Origin: Stenoxybacter acetivorans DSM 19021
Lineage (GTDB): Bacteria > Pseudomonadota > Gammaproteobacteria > Burkholderiales > Neisseriaceae
Assembly: GCF_000745895.1 (NCBI RefSeq)
Contig: NZ_JQKE01000027.1
Coordinates: 1 to 33,302 of the forward strand
DNA length: 33,302 bases
Direction: 5' to 3'
The notes under the pieces were generated by a model that saw only the letters and a program-made list of their open reading frames with translations, ran no database searches and was not told the DNA's origin. Made by a program: the position numbers and the translations under genes. Positions 18,405-28,304 of the stretch are shown here, in pieces. The first letter of the stretch is position 1. Each line of letters begins with the position of its first letter.

Positions 18405-18653
18405 AGTAACACCTCTTTAAAGTTATATTTTAGTATAATTAAAAATGCACGTTTGAGTCAAAACATTAATAACGCATATTAAGAAAGAAACCAAGTTGTG
18501 AAAAAAATACAACACTAAAAAATAAGTCTGGTTTTGTGTAAAAGCAAAGAGAATTAAAATTTAATTCACTGAAAAATAATAAAATATTTAACAAAAAAGG
18601 ACTTCAGGTAGCCTGAAATCATCATAGGGCAGGCGGCAAATACACAATCAAAT
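18405..18653. other. Intergenic A+T-rich region between antitoxin and porin
   Basis: No gene seen. Besides the toxin-antitoxin promoter it holds a 17-base palindrome GAATTAAAATTTAATTC (18551-18567) and a DUS-like site TTCAGGTAGCCT (18603-18614). The latter is the AGGCTACCTGAA variant and is extended to a palindrome by GAA. Confidence 0.5.
18423..18461 (-). promoter_or_regulatory. Sigma-70-type promoter and possible operator of the toxin-antitoxin operon
   Basis: On the minus strand a TTGACT -35 (18456-18461) and a TATACT -10 (18432-18437) are separated by 18 bases, ahead of the antitoxin start. An inverted repeat TTATA-6-TATAA (18423-18438) overlaps the -10 and could be the autoregulatory operator. 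The operator role is a guess. Confidence 0.6.
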
Positions 18654-18682
18654 TTGTTTTTTTACAACGAAAGCATTATATT
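18654..18682 (+). promoter_or_regulatory. Candidate porin promoter
   Basis: TTGTTT (18654-18659) and TATATT (18677-18682) with a 17-base spacer. Transcription would start about 18690, giving a leader of roughly 95 bases. The -35 is a weak match. Confidence 0.45.
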
Positions 18683-18693
18683 TCTCTCCATGT

Positions 18694-18759
18694 AATCGCT
18701 GACGCGGCGATTAAAGCAAAACTTTTCAAGGCCGCATGATGCGGTTTGAAGTTTTTTTT
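18694..18759 (+). promoter_or_regulatory. Structured porin leader ending in a terminator-like hairpin
   Basis: The first hairpin is AATCGC / GCGATT with a 7-base loop (18694-18712). The second runs 18718-18755: AAAACTT pairs with AAGTTTT, then CAA with TTG, then CCGC with GCGG at the top. It is followed by eight T in a row (18752-18759). This looks like a rho-independent terminator, yet it stands only about 25 bases before the porin start codon and before its ribosome site. It could be an attenuator, or the 3' end of a short RNA of about 70 bases. Confidence 0.55.
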
Positions 18760-18784
18760 CACTTATTTAAAAAGGAAGACAGCA

Positions 18785-19939
18785 ATGAAAAAAACCCTGA
18801 TTGCTCTGGCTTTGACCACTCTGCCGGTTGCCGCTATGGCTGAAGTTACTTTGTATGGTCAAATTAAAGCTGGCTATGAAGCCAGCTCTACTAAAATTAG
18901 TGGCATCAAAGATGTAAAAGACTGGGGTAGCGGCGTAGAAAACGGTATCGCTGACTACGGTTCACGCATCGGTTTCAAAGGCAAAGAAGATTTGGGCAAT
19001 GGCTTGAATGCTATTTGGCAAGTTGAATCTAAAGTGGGTTTGGCCGACGGTAAAACAAATACCAAAAACCAATTTGCTACTCGCGATTCTTTTATTGGTT
19101 TGGAAACACCTTTCGGTAAAATCCGCGCCGGTTATTTGAGCAACTACTCAAATTCTGATATGGAACAAGTAGATCCGTGGGAATACAATAACAGCGTTTT
19201 GGGTCTGGGTACATTTACTCGCTTTGATACCCGTTTCGCTGGTGTTCGTTACGATTCTCCTGAATTTGCCGGTTTTAGTGCTTCTTTGTTGTACTCTCCC
19301 AGCGACAACAACAAAGGTTTGGCAACTGACGCAACCGGTACCTATTATGGTGGTACTGATTCCAGAGATGATGCTGCTGCACGTCCTGCTGTTGCTGATA
19401 AAAAATCTAAAGATACTTACAACGTTGGCTTAAGCTACGAAAATGCCGGTTTCTTTGGTAAATATTCTTATGAATACCACAAAAACAGTGCCGGTACTTT
19501 CAACGGTCAATTACACCGCTTAGAAGCTGGTTATGATGCCAACAACCTGTTGGTGGCTGTGGGTTACCAAAACGCCAAAAACCTGTTAGGCTACAATGAT
19601 AAGGCAGATGCTTTCTACATTGTTAACTATGGCGGTAGCCCAGTGCGCACCCAGGAAGCTGTGATTACTGCCGGTTACCATTTCGGCAATGTGTTCCCGA
19701 AAATTTCTTACGCACACGGCTGGGATGTTAAAAGTGCCGGTACTGGTAAATCTGAAAAATCTGCAAACACCAAATACGACCAAATCGTATTGGGTGCGGA
19801 CTACAGCTTCAGCAAACGCACCACTGCCAACGTACAAGCTGGTTGGTTGCGTGAAGGTCGAGGTCTAGATTACTTAGGTGAAAGTAAAGGTAAACAAACT
19901 ACCACTGCTTTCGGTGCTGGTCTGAAACACGTATTCTAA
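18785..19939 (+). CDS. Neisseria-type trimeric outer-membrane porin (PorB-like)
   Basis: The protein is a general diffusion porin of the outer membrane, 384 residues including a signal peptide cut after AMA (residue 19). The mature start EVTLYGQIKAGYE, the RIGFKGKEDLGNGLNAIWQVE block, FRYDSPEFAG-like strand and the C-terminal Phe needed for beta-barrel assembly all match neisserial PorB. Strand periodicity continues to the end. The ATG at 18785 is chosen because it gives the signal peptide and has AAGGA eight bases upstream. The upstream frame from 18746 lies in the leader hairpin. The gene is monocistronic, with its own terminator and a structured leader. Confidence 0.95.
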   Translation: MKKTLIALALTTLPVAAMAEVTLYGQIKAGYEASSTKISGIKDVKDWGSGVENGIADYGSRIGFKGKEDLGNGLNAIWQVESKVGLADGKTNTKNQFATRDSFIGLETPFGKIRAGYLSNYSNSDMEQVDPWEYNNSVLGLGTFTRFDTRFAGVRYDSPEFAGFSASLLYSPSDNNKGLATDATGTYYGGTDSRDDAAARPAVADKKSKDTYNVGLSYENAGFFGKYSYEYHKNSAGTFNGQLHRLEAGYDANNLLVAVGYQNAKNLLGYNDKADAFYIVNYGGSPVRTQEAVITAGYHFGNVFPKISYAHGWDVKSAGTGKSEKSANTKYDQIVLGADYSFSKRTTANVQAGWLREGRGLDYLGESKGKQTTTAFGAGLKHVF

Positions 19940-19988
19940 TTAAACCCGACTGGGTCTGTGATTTGGCTTAGTGCCGAGTACGTTAAAC

Positions 19989-20024
19989 AAAAAGCTGAAT
20001 CTTTCGGGATTCAGCTTTTTTTAT
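19989..20024 (+). terminator. Rho-independent terminator of the porin gene
   Basis: AAAGCTGAATC and GATTCAGCTTT form an 11-bp stem with a short loop, followed by a T run, about 50 bases after the porin stop. Not DUS-based. Confidence 0.88.
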
Positions 20025-20089
20025 CGGCAGAATAAAGGCTTACGCTGTTGGTGTTTTTAACCAAAATAATCAGCCGTTGCTGAACGATT

Positions 20090-20122
20090 ACGAAAGGCAC
20101 AGTGATTTCTGTGCCGTTTCGT
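20090..20122. other. Long unexplained hairpin downstream of the porin
   Basis: ACGAAAGGCACAG and CTGTGCC-G-TTTCGT pair over 13 bp with a single bulged G and a 6-base loop. No T run follows, so it is not an ordinary terminator. It lies in the 391-base gene-free stretch 19940-20330. Confidence 0.5.
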
Positions 20123-20144
20123 TATGCTGCATTTGAATGAAATC

Positions 20145-20179
20145 AATAGGCTGCCTGAATAGGTTTCAGGTAGCCTATT
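20145..20179. repeat. Inverted DUS pair between porin and prfA
   Basis: AATAGGCTGCCTGAA and TTCAGGTAGCCTATT face each other across five bases. The left arm is a perfect DUS and the right arm carries the one-base variant, giving a stem with one G-T type mismatch. No T run follows on the plus strand. Confidence 0.75.
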
Positions 20180-20195
20180 GCTGTGTTGGCAGAAG

Positions 20196-20323
20196 ATAGG
20201 GCCAAATAAGTAAAAAGTCCATTATTCCAGCACGATTTTTAATATTTAACCCTATGTTTTTAAAAAATTATTATGATTGTAACCTGCTCTGAATACTGAA
20301 AAATAAAGTTATTTATCCATAAA
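20196..20323 (+). repeat. Dispersed intergenic repeat, copy B
   Basis: This matches 16079-16204 in the same orientation over about 125 bases with scattered substitutions and small indels. It ends just before the prfA stop codon on the other strand. Confidence 0.7.
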
Positions 20324-20330
20324 ACCAAAA

Positions 20331-21407
20331 TCACGCTGCCAGTTGTGCCAGCAATTCCGCTTGATGTTCGGCAATCAGCGCGTTGGTTAATTCACTCAAA
20401 TCACCGTCCATAATGAAATCAAGTTTGTGCAGGGTGAGGTTAATGCGGTGGTCGGTAACGCGGCCTTGCGGGTAGTTGTAGGTACGAATGCGTTCGCTGC
20501 GATCGCCGCTGCCGATCAGGCTTTTTCGTTCAGCGGCTTCTTTGGCGTGGGCGGTGCGTTTTTGCTGTTCATGCAAGCGTGCCGCCAGCACTTTCATGGC
20601 TTGTGCCTTATTGGCGTGCTGTGAACGCCCGTCTTGGCATTCCACCACAGTGCCGCTGGGTAAATGAGTAATGCGCACGGCTGAATCGGTTTTGTTGATG
20701 TGCTGCCCGCCCGCGCCGGAAGCTCGGAAAGTGTCAATGCGCAAGTCGGCGGGATTCAATTCGATAACTTCCAACTCATCGGCTTCAGGCATCACCGCCA
20801 CGGTGCACGCCGATGTGTGAATACGCCCTTGGCTTTCGGTTACGGGAACGCGCTGAACGCGATGCCCGCCGGATTCAAATTTCAACTGCTGATACGCGCC
20901 TAAACCCACCAAGCGCACGATAACTTCTTTATAGCCGCCCAAATCGCTGTCGCTGGCGGACACGATTTCGGTTTGCCAGCCCTTGCGTTCGGCAAAGCGG
21001 CTGTACATGCGCAGCAAATCGCCGACGAATAATGCCGCTTCATCGCCGCCTGTGCCGGCGCGGATTTCAATAAAAATATTTTTGTCATCGTCTTCGTCTT
21101 TGGGCAGCAGCAGTTTTTGTAATTCTGCGTCCAATTCACTCATGCGTGCTTGCGCCGCTTCGCATTCTTCAGCGGCAAATTCTTTCATATCGGGGTCTTT
21201 AAGCATTTCTTCTGCCGCCGCCCAATCGGCTTGGGATTGGGTGTATCGGCGATAGGTTTCCGCCACCGGCGTGATTTCAGCGTGTTCACGGGTGAGTTTG
21301 CGGTATTGATCCATATTGTCGGCAACATCGGGGCTGCCCAATAGACGGGTAACTTCTTCAAGCCTGTCGGTAAGCTGCTGCAATTTTTCCAGTAAAGATG
21401 GTTTCAT
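20331..21407 (-). CDS. prfA: Peptide chain release factor 1 (RF1)
   Basis: RF1 recognises UAA and UAG in the ribosomal A site and triggers peptide release. The 358-residue protein has the codon-recognition tripeptide P-V-T at 188-190 (RF1 has P-x-T; RF2 has SPF) and the catalytic GGQ at 233-235 within [14 protein letters not shown]. The N-terminal helical domain and the acidic segment before [14 protein letters not shown] are normal. Length fits the family (about 360). It is transcribed away from the DUF485-actP pair and converges with the porin. Confidence 0.98.
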   Translation of the reverse strand: MKPSLLEKLQQLTDRLEEVTRLLGSPDVADNMDQYRKLTREHAEITPVAETYRRYTQSQADWAAAEEMLKDPDMKEFAAEECEAAQARMSELDAELQKLLLPKDEDDDKNIFIEIRAGTGGDEAALFVGDLLRMYSRFAERKGWQTEIVSASDSDLGGYKEVIVRLVGLGAYQQLKFESGGHRVQRVPVTESQGRIHTSACTVAVMPEADELEVIELNPADLRIDTFRASGAGGQHINKTDSAVRITHLPSGTVVECQDGRSQHANKAQAMKVLAARLHEQQKRTAHAKEAAERKSLIGSGDRSERIRTYNYPQGRVTDHRINLTLHKLDFIMDGDLSELTNALIAEHQAELLAQLAA

Positions 21408-21814
21408 GATGTGATTTGAGATAAGTCAAGCCAATATTTTAGCGTATCAGGCTGCCTTTATGTGAATGCTGATGTGGTGTTCGGGTGGTTTTAATGGTTG
21501 AATTGGGTTATTTGTTAAGCTGGGTTAATTTCATTTTTTAAGCCATAATATGTTGTTTTTTATTATTTATTGCAGTGCAACATTCATGAAACCGATAGCA
21601 GGCATCAAAAAAAAAAATTAGCCAATATCGGTGCGGTGCTTTCTAATGCACCCACACAAAACGAATACAACACAAGTGCCGATGAAAAACAGCACCTTGC
21701 ATGGCGGTAGAAATAAACCGCTGGCAGCAACATGAGTGCACTCAGGCAGTTTGTTTTTATTGGTTTTGAAAAAATGCAGCAGCGATGCCAAGACTACATA
21801 ATAAGGAGAGAAGC
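21408..21814. other. Divergent intergenic region between prfA and the DUF485 gene
   Basis: No supported gene in 407 bases. It contains a partial DUS (AGGCTGCCT at about 21450), an A11 tract at 21607-21617, a small hairpin GCGGT / ACCGC near 21705 and a palindrome GAGTGCACTC near 21735. Promoters for both flanking genes must lie here, but no convincing pair of boxes was found. Confidence 0.45.
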
Positions 21815-22144
21815 ATGGAGCAGCAATTGGTGCGTCGGGTATTGTCCAACCCTGAGTTTCAGCGCATGGCACGCAAAAAAGCCATTTTGGGCTGGTCGTT
21901 TTCAGTCCTGATTTTTTTGGTTTATGTGGTGTATATCTCGTTTATGGGTATCAGCCCCGAAAGTTTCGGTGTGCCGGTATTTGACGATGGTGTAACCACA
22001 TGGGGCATTTATCTTGGCTTATTTGTCATTTTATTCTCGTTTGTTATTACTGCCATTTATGTGCATAAAGCCAACGGCGAATACGAAACCATGACGCAAG
22101 AGGTGGTGCGTGAAGTCAGTACCCAAATCAAGGGAGAAAATTAA
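21815..22144 (+). CDS. DUF485 inner-membrane protein (YjcH-like)
   Basis: This 109-residue protein of the DUF485/YjcH family has two transmembrane segments: [20 protein letters not shown] after a basic N-terminus, and [20 protein letters not shown] before a C-terminal charged helix. Family members almost always precede the acetate symporter ActP, and that is the case here, with a one-base overlap (TAATG). The ATG at 21815 is chosen because AAGGAG lies six bases upstream. A frame from 21785 has no ribosome site. The role is probably as an accessory subunit of acetate uptake, inferred from gene order. Confidence 0.9.
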   Translation: MEQQLVRRVLSNPEFQRMARKKAILGWSFSVLIFLVYVVYISFMGISPESFGVPVFDDGVTTWGIYLGLFVILFSFVITAIYVHKANGEYETMTQEVVREVSTQIKGEN

Positions 22145-23820
22145 TGAAAAAAATACTCACGGTGCTGATGCCCATGCTTGCCGCTTCGGCGGCATGGGCT
22201 GATGCCTTTACAGGTGAAGTAGAAAAGCAGGCGATTAACATACCCGCGATTATTATGTTTTTCATTTTTGTGGGCGCAACACTTTACATCACCTATTGGG
22301 CAGCCAAACAAACCAAATCCACCAAAGATTTTTACACCGCCGGCGGCGGCATTTCCGGATTTCGGAATGGCTTGGCGATTGCGGGCGATTTTATGTCTGC
22401 CGCGTCGTTTTTGGGGATTTCGGCAATGGTTTATACCACAGGCTACGATGGTTTAATTTATTCCACCGGTTTTTTAGTGGGCTGGCCGATTATGCTGTTT
22501 TTGGTTGCCGAACGCTTGCGCAATTTAGGGAAATTCACTTTTTCTGATGTGGTTGCCTACCGCTTAAAACAAACACCGGTACGTGTGTTTGCGGCAACAG
22601 GTACTTTATTGGTGGTGATGTTTTATTTGATTGCGCAAGTGGTGGGCGCGGGAAAATTGATTCAATTGCTGTTTGGTATGGACTATATTTGGGCAGTGAT
22701 TATTGTCAGCGTCTTGATGATTATGTATGTGTTGTTCGGCGGTATGCTGGCAACCACATGGGTGCAAATCGTAAAGGCAGTGATGCTGCTGGCGGGCGCA
22801 ACCTTTATGGCGATCATGGTGCTGAAATTTTCCGGCTTCAGCTTTGAGGGTATGTTCAAGAAAGCCACCGATATTCACGAAAACGGCACAGCCATTTTAC
22901 AGCCGGGCGGTTTGGTAAAAAATCCGATTGATGCCTTGTCGCTGGGCTTGTCGCTGATGCTTGGCACGGCGGGTTTGCCGCATATTCTGATGCGTTTTTT
23001 CACTGTGCCTGATGCCCGTGAAGCGCGTAAATCAGTGGTGGTGGCAACCGGATTGCTCGCTTATTTCTATATCCTCACGTTCATTATCGGCTTTGGCGCG
23101 ATTATGATGGTTACCAAAGACAATCCTGCGTTTTTCACTGAAATGATTCGTGATGGTAAAACAGTGTATGAAATGATAGGCGGCACCAATATGTCTGCTG
23201 TGCATTTGGCAGGAGCGGTGGGCGGTGATTATTTCTTGGGCTTTATTTCTGCGGTTGCGTTTGCCACGATTTTGGCAGTGGTTGCCGGTTTGACCTTATC
23301 AGGTGCATCGGCAGTGAGCCATGATTTGTATTCCTCTGTGATTAAAAAAGGCACGGCCACCGGCCGCCAAGAATTATTGGTGTCGCGCATTACTACCTTG
23401 GCTTTGGGTGTGTTGGCAGTGATTCTGGGTATTTTGTTTGAAAATCAAAATGTCGCGTTTATGGTGGGCTTAGCGTTTGCGCTGGCGGCTTCAGGCAACT
23501 TCCCGATTTTAATGCTCTCCATGTTCTGGAAAGGTTTAACCACGCGCGGTGCGGTGGTGGGCGGTTTCGTTGGTCTCGGCGTAGCAATGTTGCTGATTGT
23601 TTTGGGTCCCACGGTTTGGGTGAGCGTTTTGGGGCATGAAAAGGCGATTTTCCCCTACGGCAGCCCTGCTATTTTCACCATTCCGCTGGCGTTTATCGTG
23701 GCGTGGATTGTGTCAATTACCGATAATTCAGAACAAGCCAAGCACGATAAAGCCGGTTTTGAAGCACAGTATGTGCGTTCTATGACAGGCATCGGTGCAT
23801 CGGAAGCATCAGACCATTAA
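22144..23820 (+). CDS. actP: Cation/acetate symporter ActP
   Basis: This 558-residue protein belongs to the sodium:solute symporter family and is close to E. coli ActP (549), which imports acetate and other short carboxylates. It has an N-terminal cleavable-looking segment ([19 protein letters not shown]) and about 13 hydrophobic helices. It also has the family features [35 protein letters not shown] in the first core helices and [18 protein letters not shown] in the middle. It is coupled to the DUF485 gene and followed by a terminator. No acs gene is seen next to it, unlike the enterobacterial acs-yjcH-actP order. Confidence 0.95.
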   Translation: MKKILTVLMPMLAASAAWADAFTGEVEKQAINIPAIIMFFIFVGATLYITYWAAKQTKSTKDFYTAGGGISGFRNGLAIAGDFMSAASFLGISAMVYTTGYDGLIYSTGFLVGWPIMLFLVAERLRNLGKFTFSDVVAYRLKQTPVRVFAATGTLLVVMFYLIAQVVGAGKLIQLLFGMDYIWAVIIVSVLMIMYVLFGGMLATTWVQIVKAVMLLAGATFMAIMVLKFSGFSFEGMFKKATDIHENGTAILQPGGLVKNPIDALSLGLSLMLGTAGLPHILMRFFTVPDAREARKSVVVATGLLAYFYILTFIIGFGAIMMVTKDNPAFFTEMIRDGKTVYEMIGGTNMSAVHLAGAVGGDYFLGFISAVAFATILAVVAGLTLSGASAVSHDLYSSVIKKGTATGRQELLVSRITTLALGVLAVILGILFENQNVAFMVGLAFALAASGNFPILMLSMFWKGLTTRGAVVGGFVGLGVAMLLIVLGPTVWVSVLGHEKAIFPYGSPAIFTIPLAFIVAWIVSITDNSEQAKHDKAGFEAQYVRSMTGIGASEASDH

Positions 23821-23849
23821 TTGATTTTCTAATGAGTTATTTATATGTA

Positions 23850-23882
23850 AAAAAGCTGCCGAAATTTTTCAGGCAGCTTTTT
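23850..23882 (+). terminator. Terminator of actP built on a decayed DUS pair
   Basis: AAAAGCTGCC and GGCAGCTTTT form a 10-bp stem around GAAATTTTTCA, followed by T. The right arm keeps 11/12 of the DUS; the left arm has lost one T. Confidence 0.82.
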
Positions 23883-24009
23883 ATTGTTTTTTTGATTGGC
23901 GAAGCCTAAGATAAGAAATAGACGTGCGCGCCGTTATGGCAAGCCGTTGCTCTGCAACAACAATCAGGATTATTTGGCGTTGAACCATTAAAACAGGAGA
24001 AATAAAACC

Positions 24010-25785
24010 ATGACTTATCGTGTTCCTTTAAATGAACTGCGTTTTTCTCTGCAAACACACGGCAGGCTACCTGAAATTTTGTCACTGCCCAATGCGCTGG
24101 GCTTGGATTTTGATACCGTTGATGCCGTGCTGGCGGAAGCGGCGAAGTTTGCCGAAAATGAATTGGCAGCAACCAACCGCACGGGTGATTTAAACGGCGC
24201 AAAACTGGCAAACGGCAAAGTGATCACGCACTCCGATATTGCAACGGCATATCAACGGTTTTGTGAAGCGGGTTGGATGGGTTTGCGTGCACCGGAAGCA
24301 TATGGCGGGCAAGGCTTGCCGGCATCGGTGGCAGCGGCTTGCGAAGAAATGTGGTGTTCCGCCAATTTGGCGTTTTCTTTATTGTCAATGCTTACTTTGG
24401 GCGCGGCTGAAGCCATACACAACCATGCCAATGAACAACAAAAACAAACCTATTTGCCCAAAATGAGTGCCGGATTGTGGACAGGCACAATGAATTTAAC
24501 CGAGCCGCAAGCGGGTTCGGATTTGAGTCAAATCAATACAAAAGCCACGCCCAAAGACAACGGCGCGTATGCCGTCAGCGGGCAAAAAATCTTTATTACA
24601 TGGGGTGAGCAAGAATTAACCGAAAACATTGTTCACTTGGTGCTGGCGCGCCTGCCCGATGCCCCCGCCGGCGTAAAAGGCATTTCTCTGTTTATCTGCC
24701 CGAAATACCTGCTTGATGAGCAAGGCAGCACAACCAATCAAAAAAACACAGTGTCCGTGGTGTCGCTGGAACACAAAATGGGCATTCATGCCAGCCCAAC
24801 TTGCGTGATGCAGTTTGAGGAAGCGGAAGCGTATTTGGTGGGCGAAGCCAATAAAGGCTTGGCGTATATGTTTACGATGATGAACCATGCGCGTTTGTGT
24901 GTGGGCATTGAAGGACATGCGGTGGCGGAACGTGCTTTTCAGGCAGCCGCATCCTATGCCAAGGAGCGGGTGCAAGGCCGCGGTGCAAACGGTGAAAAAG
25001 CCGTTATTATCCAACACCCCGATGTTCGGCGTATGCTGGCGGTGCAAAAAGCCGTTTTGGCAGCACAGCGCGCTTTGTATTTTCAGGCAGCCGCCGCCAT
25101 TGATACCGCACGGCATCACCCCAATCCGCAAGAGCAGCAGCGCGCCCAAGATGAGCTGGGTTTTTTAATACCGATTGTTAAGGCGTGGAGTACTGATAAC
25201 GGCACAATATTAACCAACACAGCAATGCAAGTATTCGGCGGCATGGGTTATATTGAAGAGAGCGGCGTGGCGCAATATGTGCGCGATGTGCGCATTACCG
25301 CCATTTATGAAGGCACAAACGGCATACAGGCACAGGATTTAATCGGGCGGAAAACGGCGGGCAACGGCGGCAAAGCTGCCCGTGCGTTATTGGCGGCGGG
25401 TGAAGCACTGGCGGCGAAATTAAGCGGCGATGCCGAAGATTTGGCGGAAAACTTAACGCAGGCATTGCGGCTGGCTGAAAGCGGCGTAGACTGGGTTTTG
25501 AACAACACAGCAACACAAGCGCAGCAGGTTCAGGCAGGTGCAAACGCGTATTTGCAGCAAATGGCGTGTACTTTGGGCGCAATCGCTATGGCACGGCATT
25601 ATCTGGCGGCGCAAGAAGCGTTGGCAGATGTGGATAATGCACCGTTTGATGAAGATTTTTATCACAGCCAACAACACATTGTTCGTGTCTTTTTTGCCCA
25701 AATATTACCGAAAATTCATACATACGCCGCGCAAATGCAATACGGCAGTAAAGCCATATTGGATTTGCCGGCGGAAGCATTTTAA
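24010..25785 (+). CDS. Acyl-CoA dehydrogenase, long C-terminal-domain type
   Basis: This FAD enzyme of 591 residues belongs to the longer acyl-CoA dehydrogenase group with an extra C-terminal domain (the group that includes DmdC-like enzymes). Visible marks are GTMNLTEPQAGSD (FAD/substrate loop, about 160-172), ISGQKIFIT-like segment, and IYEGTNGIQ, where Glu434 is the likely catalytic base. The exact acyl substrate cannot be told from sequence. AGGAGA is ten bases before the ATG. A variant DUS AGGCTACCTGAA is at 24064-24075, and two 11/12 sites (TTCAGGCAGCCG) lie further in. It has a gene of its own between actP and a small lipoprotein. Confidence 0.92.
   Translation: MTYRVPLNELRFSLQTHGRLPEILSLPNALGLDFDTVDAVLAEAAKFAENELAATNRTGDLNGAKLANGKVITHSDIATAYQRFCEAGWMGLRAPEAYGGQGLPASVAAACEEMWCSANLAFSLLSMLTLGAAEAIHNHANEQQKQTYLPKMSAGLWTGTMNLTEPQAGSDLSQINTKATPKDNGAYAVSGQKIFITWGEQELTENIVHLVLARLPDAPAGVKGISLFICPKYLLDEQGSTTNQKNTVSVVSLEHKMGIHASPTCVMQFEEAEAYLVGEANKGLAYMFTMMNHARLCVGIEGHAVAERAFQAAASYAKERVQGRGANGEKAVIIQHPDVRRMLAVQKAVLAAQRALYFQAAAAIDTARHHPNPQEQQRAQDELGFLIPIVKAWSTDNGTILTNTAMQVFGGMGYIEESGVAQYVRDVRITAIYEGTNGIQAQDLIGRKTAGNGGKAARALLAAGEALAAKLSGDAEDLAENLTQALRLAESGVDWVLNNTATQAQQVQAGANAYLQQMACTLGAIAMARHYLAAQEALADVDNAPFDEDFYHSQQHIVRVFFAQILPKIHTYAAQMQYGSKAILDLPAEAF
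24064..24075 (+). repeat. Variant DNA uptake sequence in the acyl-CoA dehydrogenase gene
   Basis: AGGCTACCTGAA, one base from the main dialect here and equal to the dialect I associate with Eikenella. Confidence 0.65.
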
Positions 25786-26037
25786 ATATACCGCAACAGC
25801 ATTGCATGAACGCGGTGAAAAAAGGCGGACTGAATGGCAGCAATGCGGTGCAGCCCGCTCGTTATGGCAAAGAAGCCAATTCAATTAACTGAATACTGTG
25901 TAATTATCAGCGGATTAAGAATATGTATTCAAAATGTATGAGAAGCAGAAAAACACCAATGTTTTGAATAAAATGCTGATATTTTTTGTAATTAACTTTT
26001 TGATAATTTTTTTGATAATTGAAGATAGGATTTCAAG

Positions 26038-26361
26038 ATGATTGTAAATAAAATTTATCGATTATGGGTATTAAGCGGTTTGATATTAGGATTAACCGCT
26101 TGTACCTCCATATCCACAAATGAAGCAGCAAAAATCTACCAAGAACAAGGCAGTATTGCCTTGTATCGCTATCAAGCAAGTCAGCTATTGGGAGTGAACG
26201 AACAAGAGATTGAAATCCAAGAGCCATTTCAATCTACATTAAACCGTCGTAACTACTTGGCTATCACGAAAGGAAAATCCTATCATTGCTCTTTGGGTAT
26301 ATTCACGAGTGTCGTATCAACTTCGATTGTGAATGCTCAGTGCAATCCAATTAACCAATAA
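26038..26361 (+). CDS. Small putative lipoprotein of unknown function
   Basis: A 107-residue product with a short basic start, a hydrophobic stretch and a lipobox L-T-A-C (Cys22), so it should be lipid-anchored in the envelope. The mature part has no recognised domain. It has two further Cys (about residues 85 and 102) that could form a disulfide in the periplasm. AGGA lies seven bases before the ATG. The upstream 250 bases (25786-26037) are A+T-rich with no gene seen. A shared bidirectional terminator separates it from serS. Confidence 0.75.
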   Translation: MIVNKIYRLWVLSGLILGLTACTSISTNEAAKIYQEQGSIALYRYQASQLLGVNEQEIEIQEPFQSTLNRRNYLAITKGKSYHCSLGIFTSVVSTSIVNAQCNPINQ

Positions 26362-26376
26362 AGCGGTTTAAATCAA

Positions 26377-26410
26377 CAGGCTGCCTGAAAAAGTTTTCAG
26401 GCAGCCTTTA
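26377..26410. terminator. Bidirectional terminator from a perfect inverted DUS pair
   Basis: AGGCTGCCTGAA (26378-26389) and TTCAGGCAGCCT (26396-26407) form a perfect 12-bp stem, extended by AA/TT, followed by TTTA. It serves the lipoprotein gene and probably serS on the other strand. Confidence 0.88.
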
Positions 26411-26437
26411 TTTATATAAGCCGAAACAAGCGGTAAG

Positions 26438-27817
<1,380 letters not shown>

Positions 27818-27837
27818 TTATTGCCCGTTTCCAAATC

Positions 27838-27910
27838 GGCAATGATTACTTAATTCGGCGAAGCGGGCGATGATACTTTAGACGGCGGCAAGGGCAATGA
27901 TCTGTTAAGG
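27838..27910 (+). pseudogene. Frameshifted remnant of an RTX repeat domain
   Basis: Conceptual translation gives G-N-D-Y-L-I, then after one extra base G-E-A-G-D-D-T-L-D-G-G-K-G-N-D-L-L. These are consecutive Ca-binding RTX nonapeptide repeats as in the lipase at 30247-33075. Stops in all frames follow shortly. It looks like the tail of a lost RTX gene. Confidence 0.65.
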
Positions 27911-28144
27911 GGCTGCTGCGGACGCGCTAGGGCTTATTTATCTTGTAATCATTATTATTTTCAACAGGTTGCATAAAAACAACAAGTGTGTAAAAAAGTA
28001 AATATTTTAGAGATTTTCGTTGATATTTACAAAATAACGCATAAAATAGCACCTAGCCAAGGGCTTACTTATTTATTGGGTTGTTGCTGTTAAATCCTGC
28101 GGGGGATTGGCAATGCTGGCGATATTTTGGGTTAAATTATTTAG

Positions 28145-28196
28145 ACAAGCTGCCTGAAAGCATGGGACTGAGTTTCCACGCTTTCAGGTAGCTTGT
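28145..28196. terminator. Long inverted repeat with DUS arms, possible terminator
   Basis: ACAAGCTGCCTGAAAGC and GCTTTCAGGTAGCTTGT pair over 17 bp with one wobble/mismatch. The 18-base loop can pair a little further (TGG/CCA). The following TTTGC is a weak tail, so termination is uncertain. Confidence 0.5.
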
Positions 28197-28304
28197 TTGC
28201 GTTTAAAAAAGAGATAAATTTCTGCATCTTAAAATTGAGTAGTTTCAGGCAACTTGTTTGTACTTAAAAGAGATAAGTTTCTACACTCAAAAAAGGAGTA
28301 AATA

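Noticed and set aside
21607-21617. A11 homopolymer tract, possible phase-variation switch
   Set aside because: It is about 200 bases upstream of the DUF485 gene, outside any frame and not between recognisable promoter boxes. A tract of this length is not unusual in A+T-rich spacer.
21618-21872. Minus-strand frame of 84 codons between prfA and the DUF485 gene
   Set aside because: It overlaps the DUF485 start, has a Cys-rich unnatural composition and no ribosome site.
24616-25149. Long minus-strand open frame (177 codons) inside the acyl-CoA dehydrogenase gene
   Set aside because: The plus-strand gene is certain and the antisense frame has no family resemblance. It arises from codon bias.
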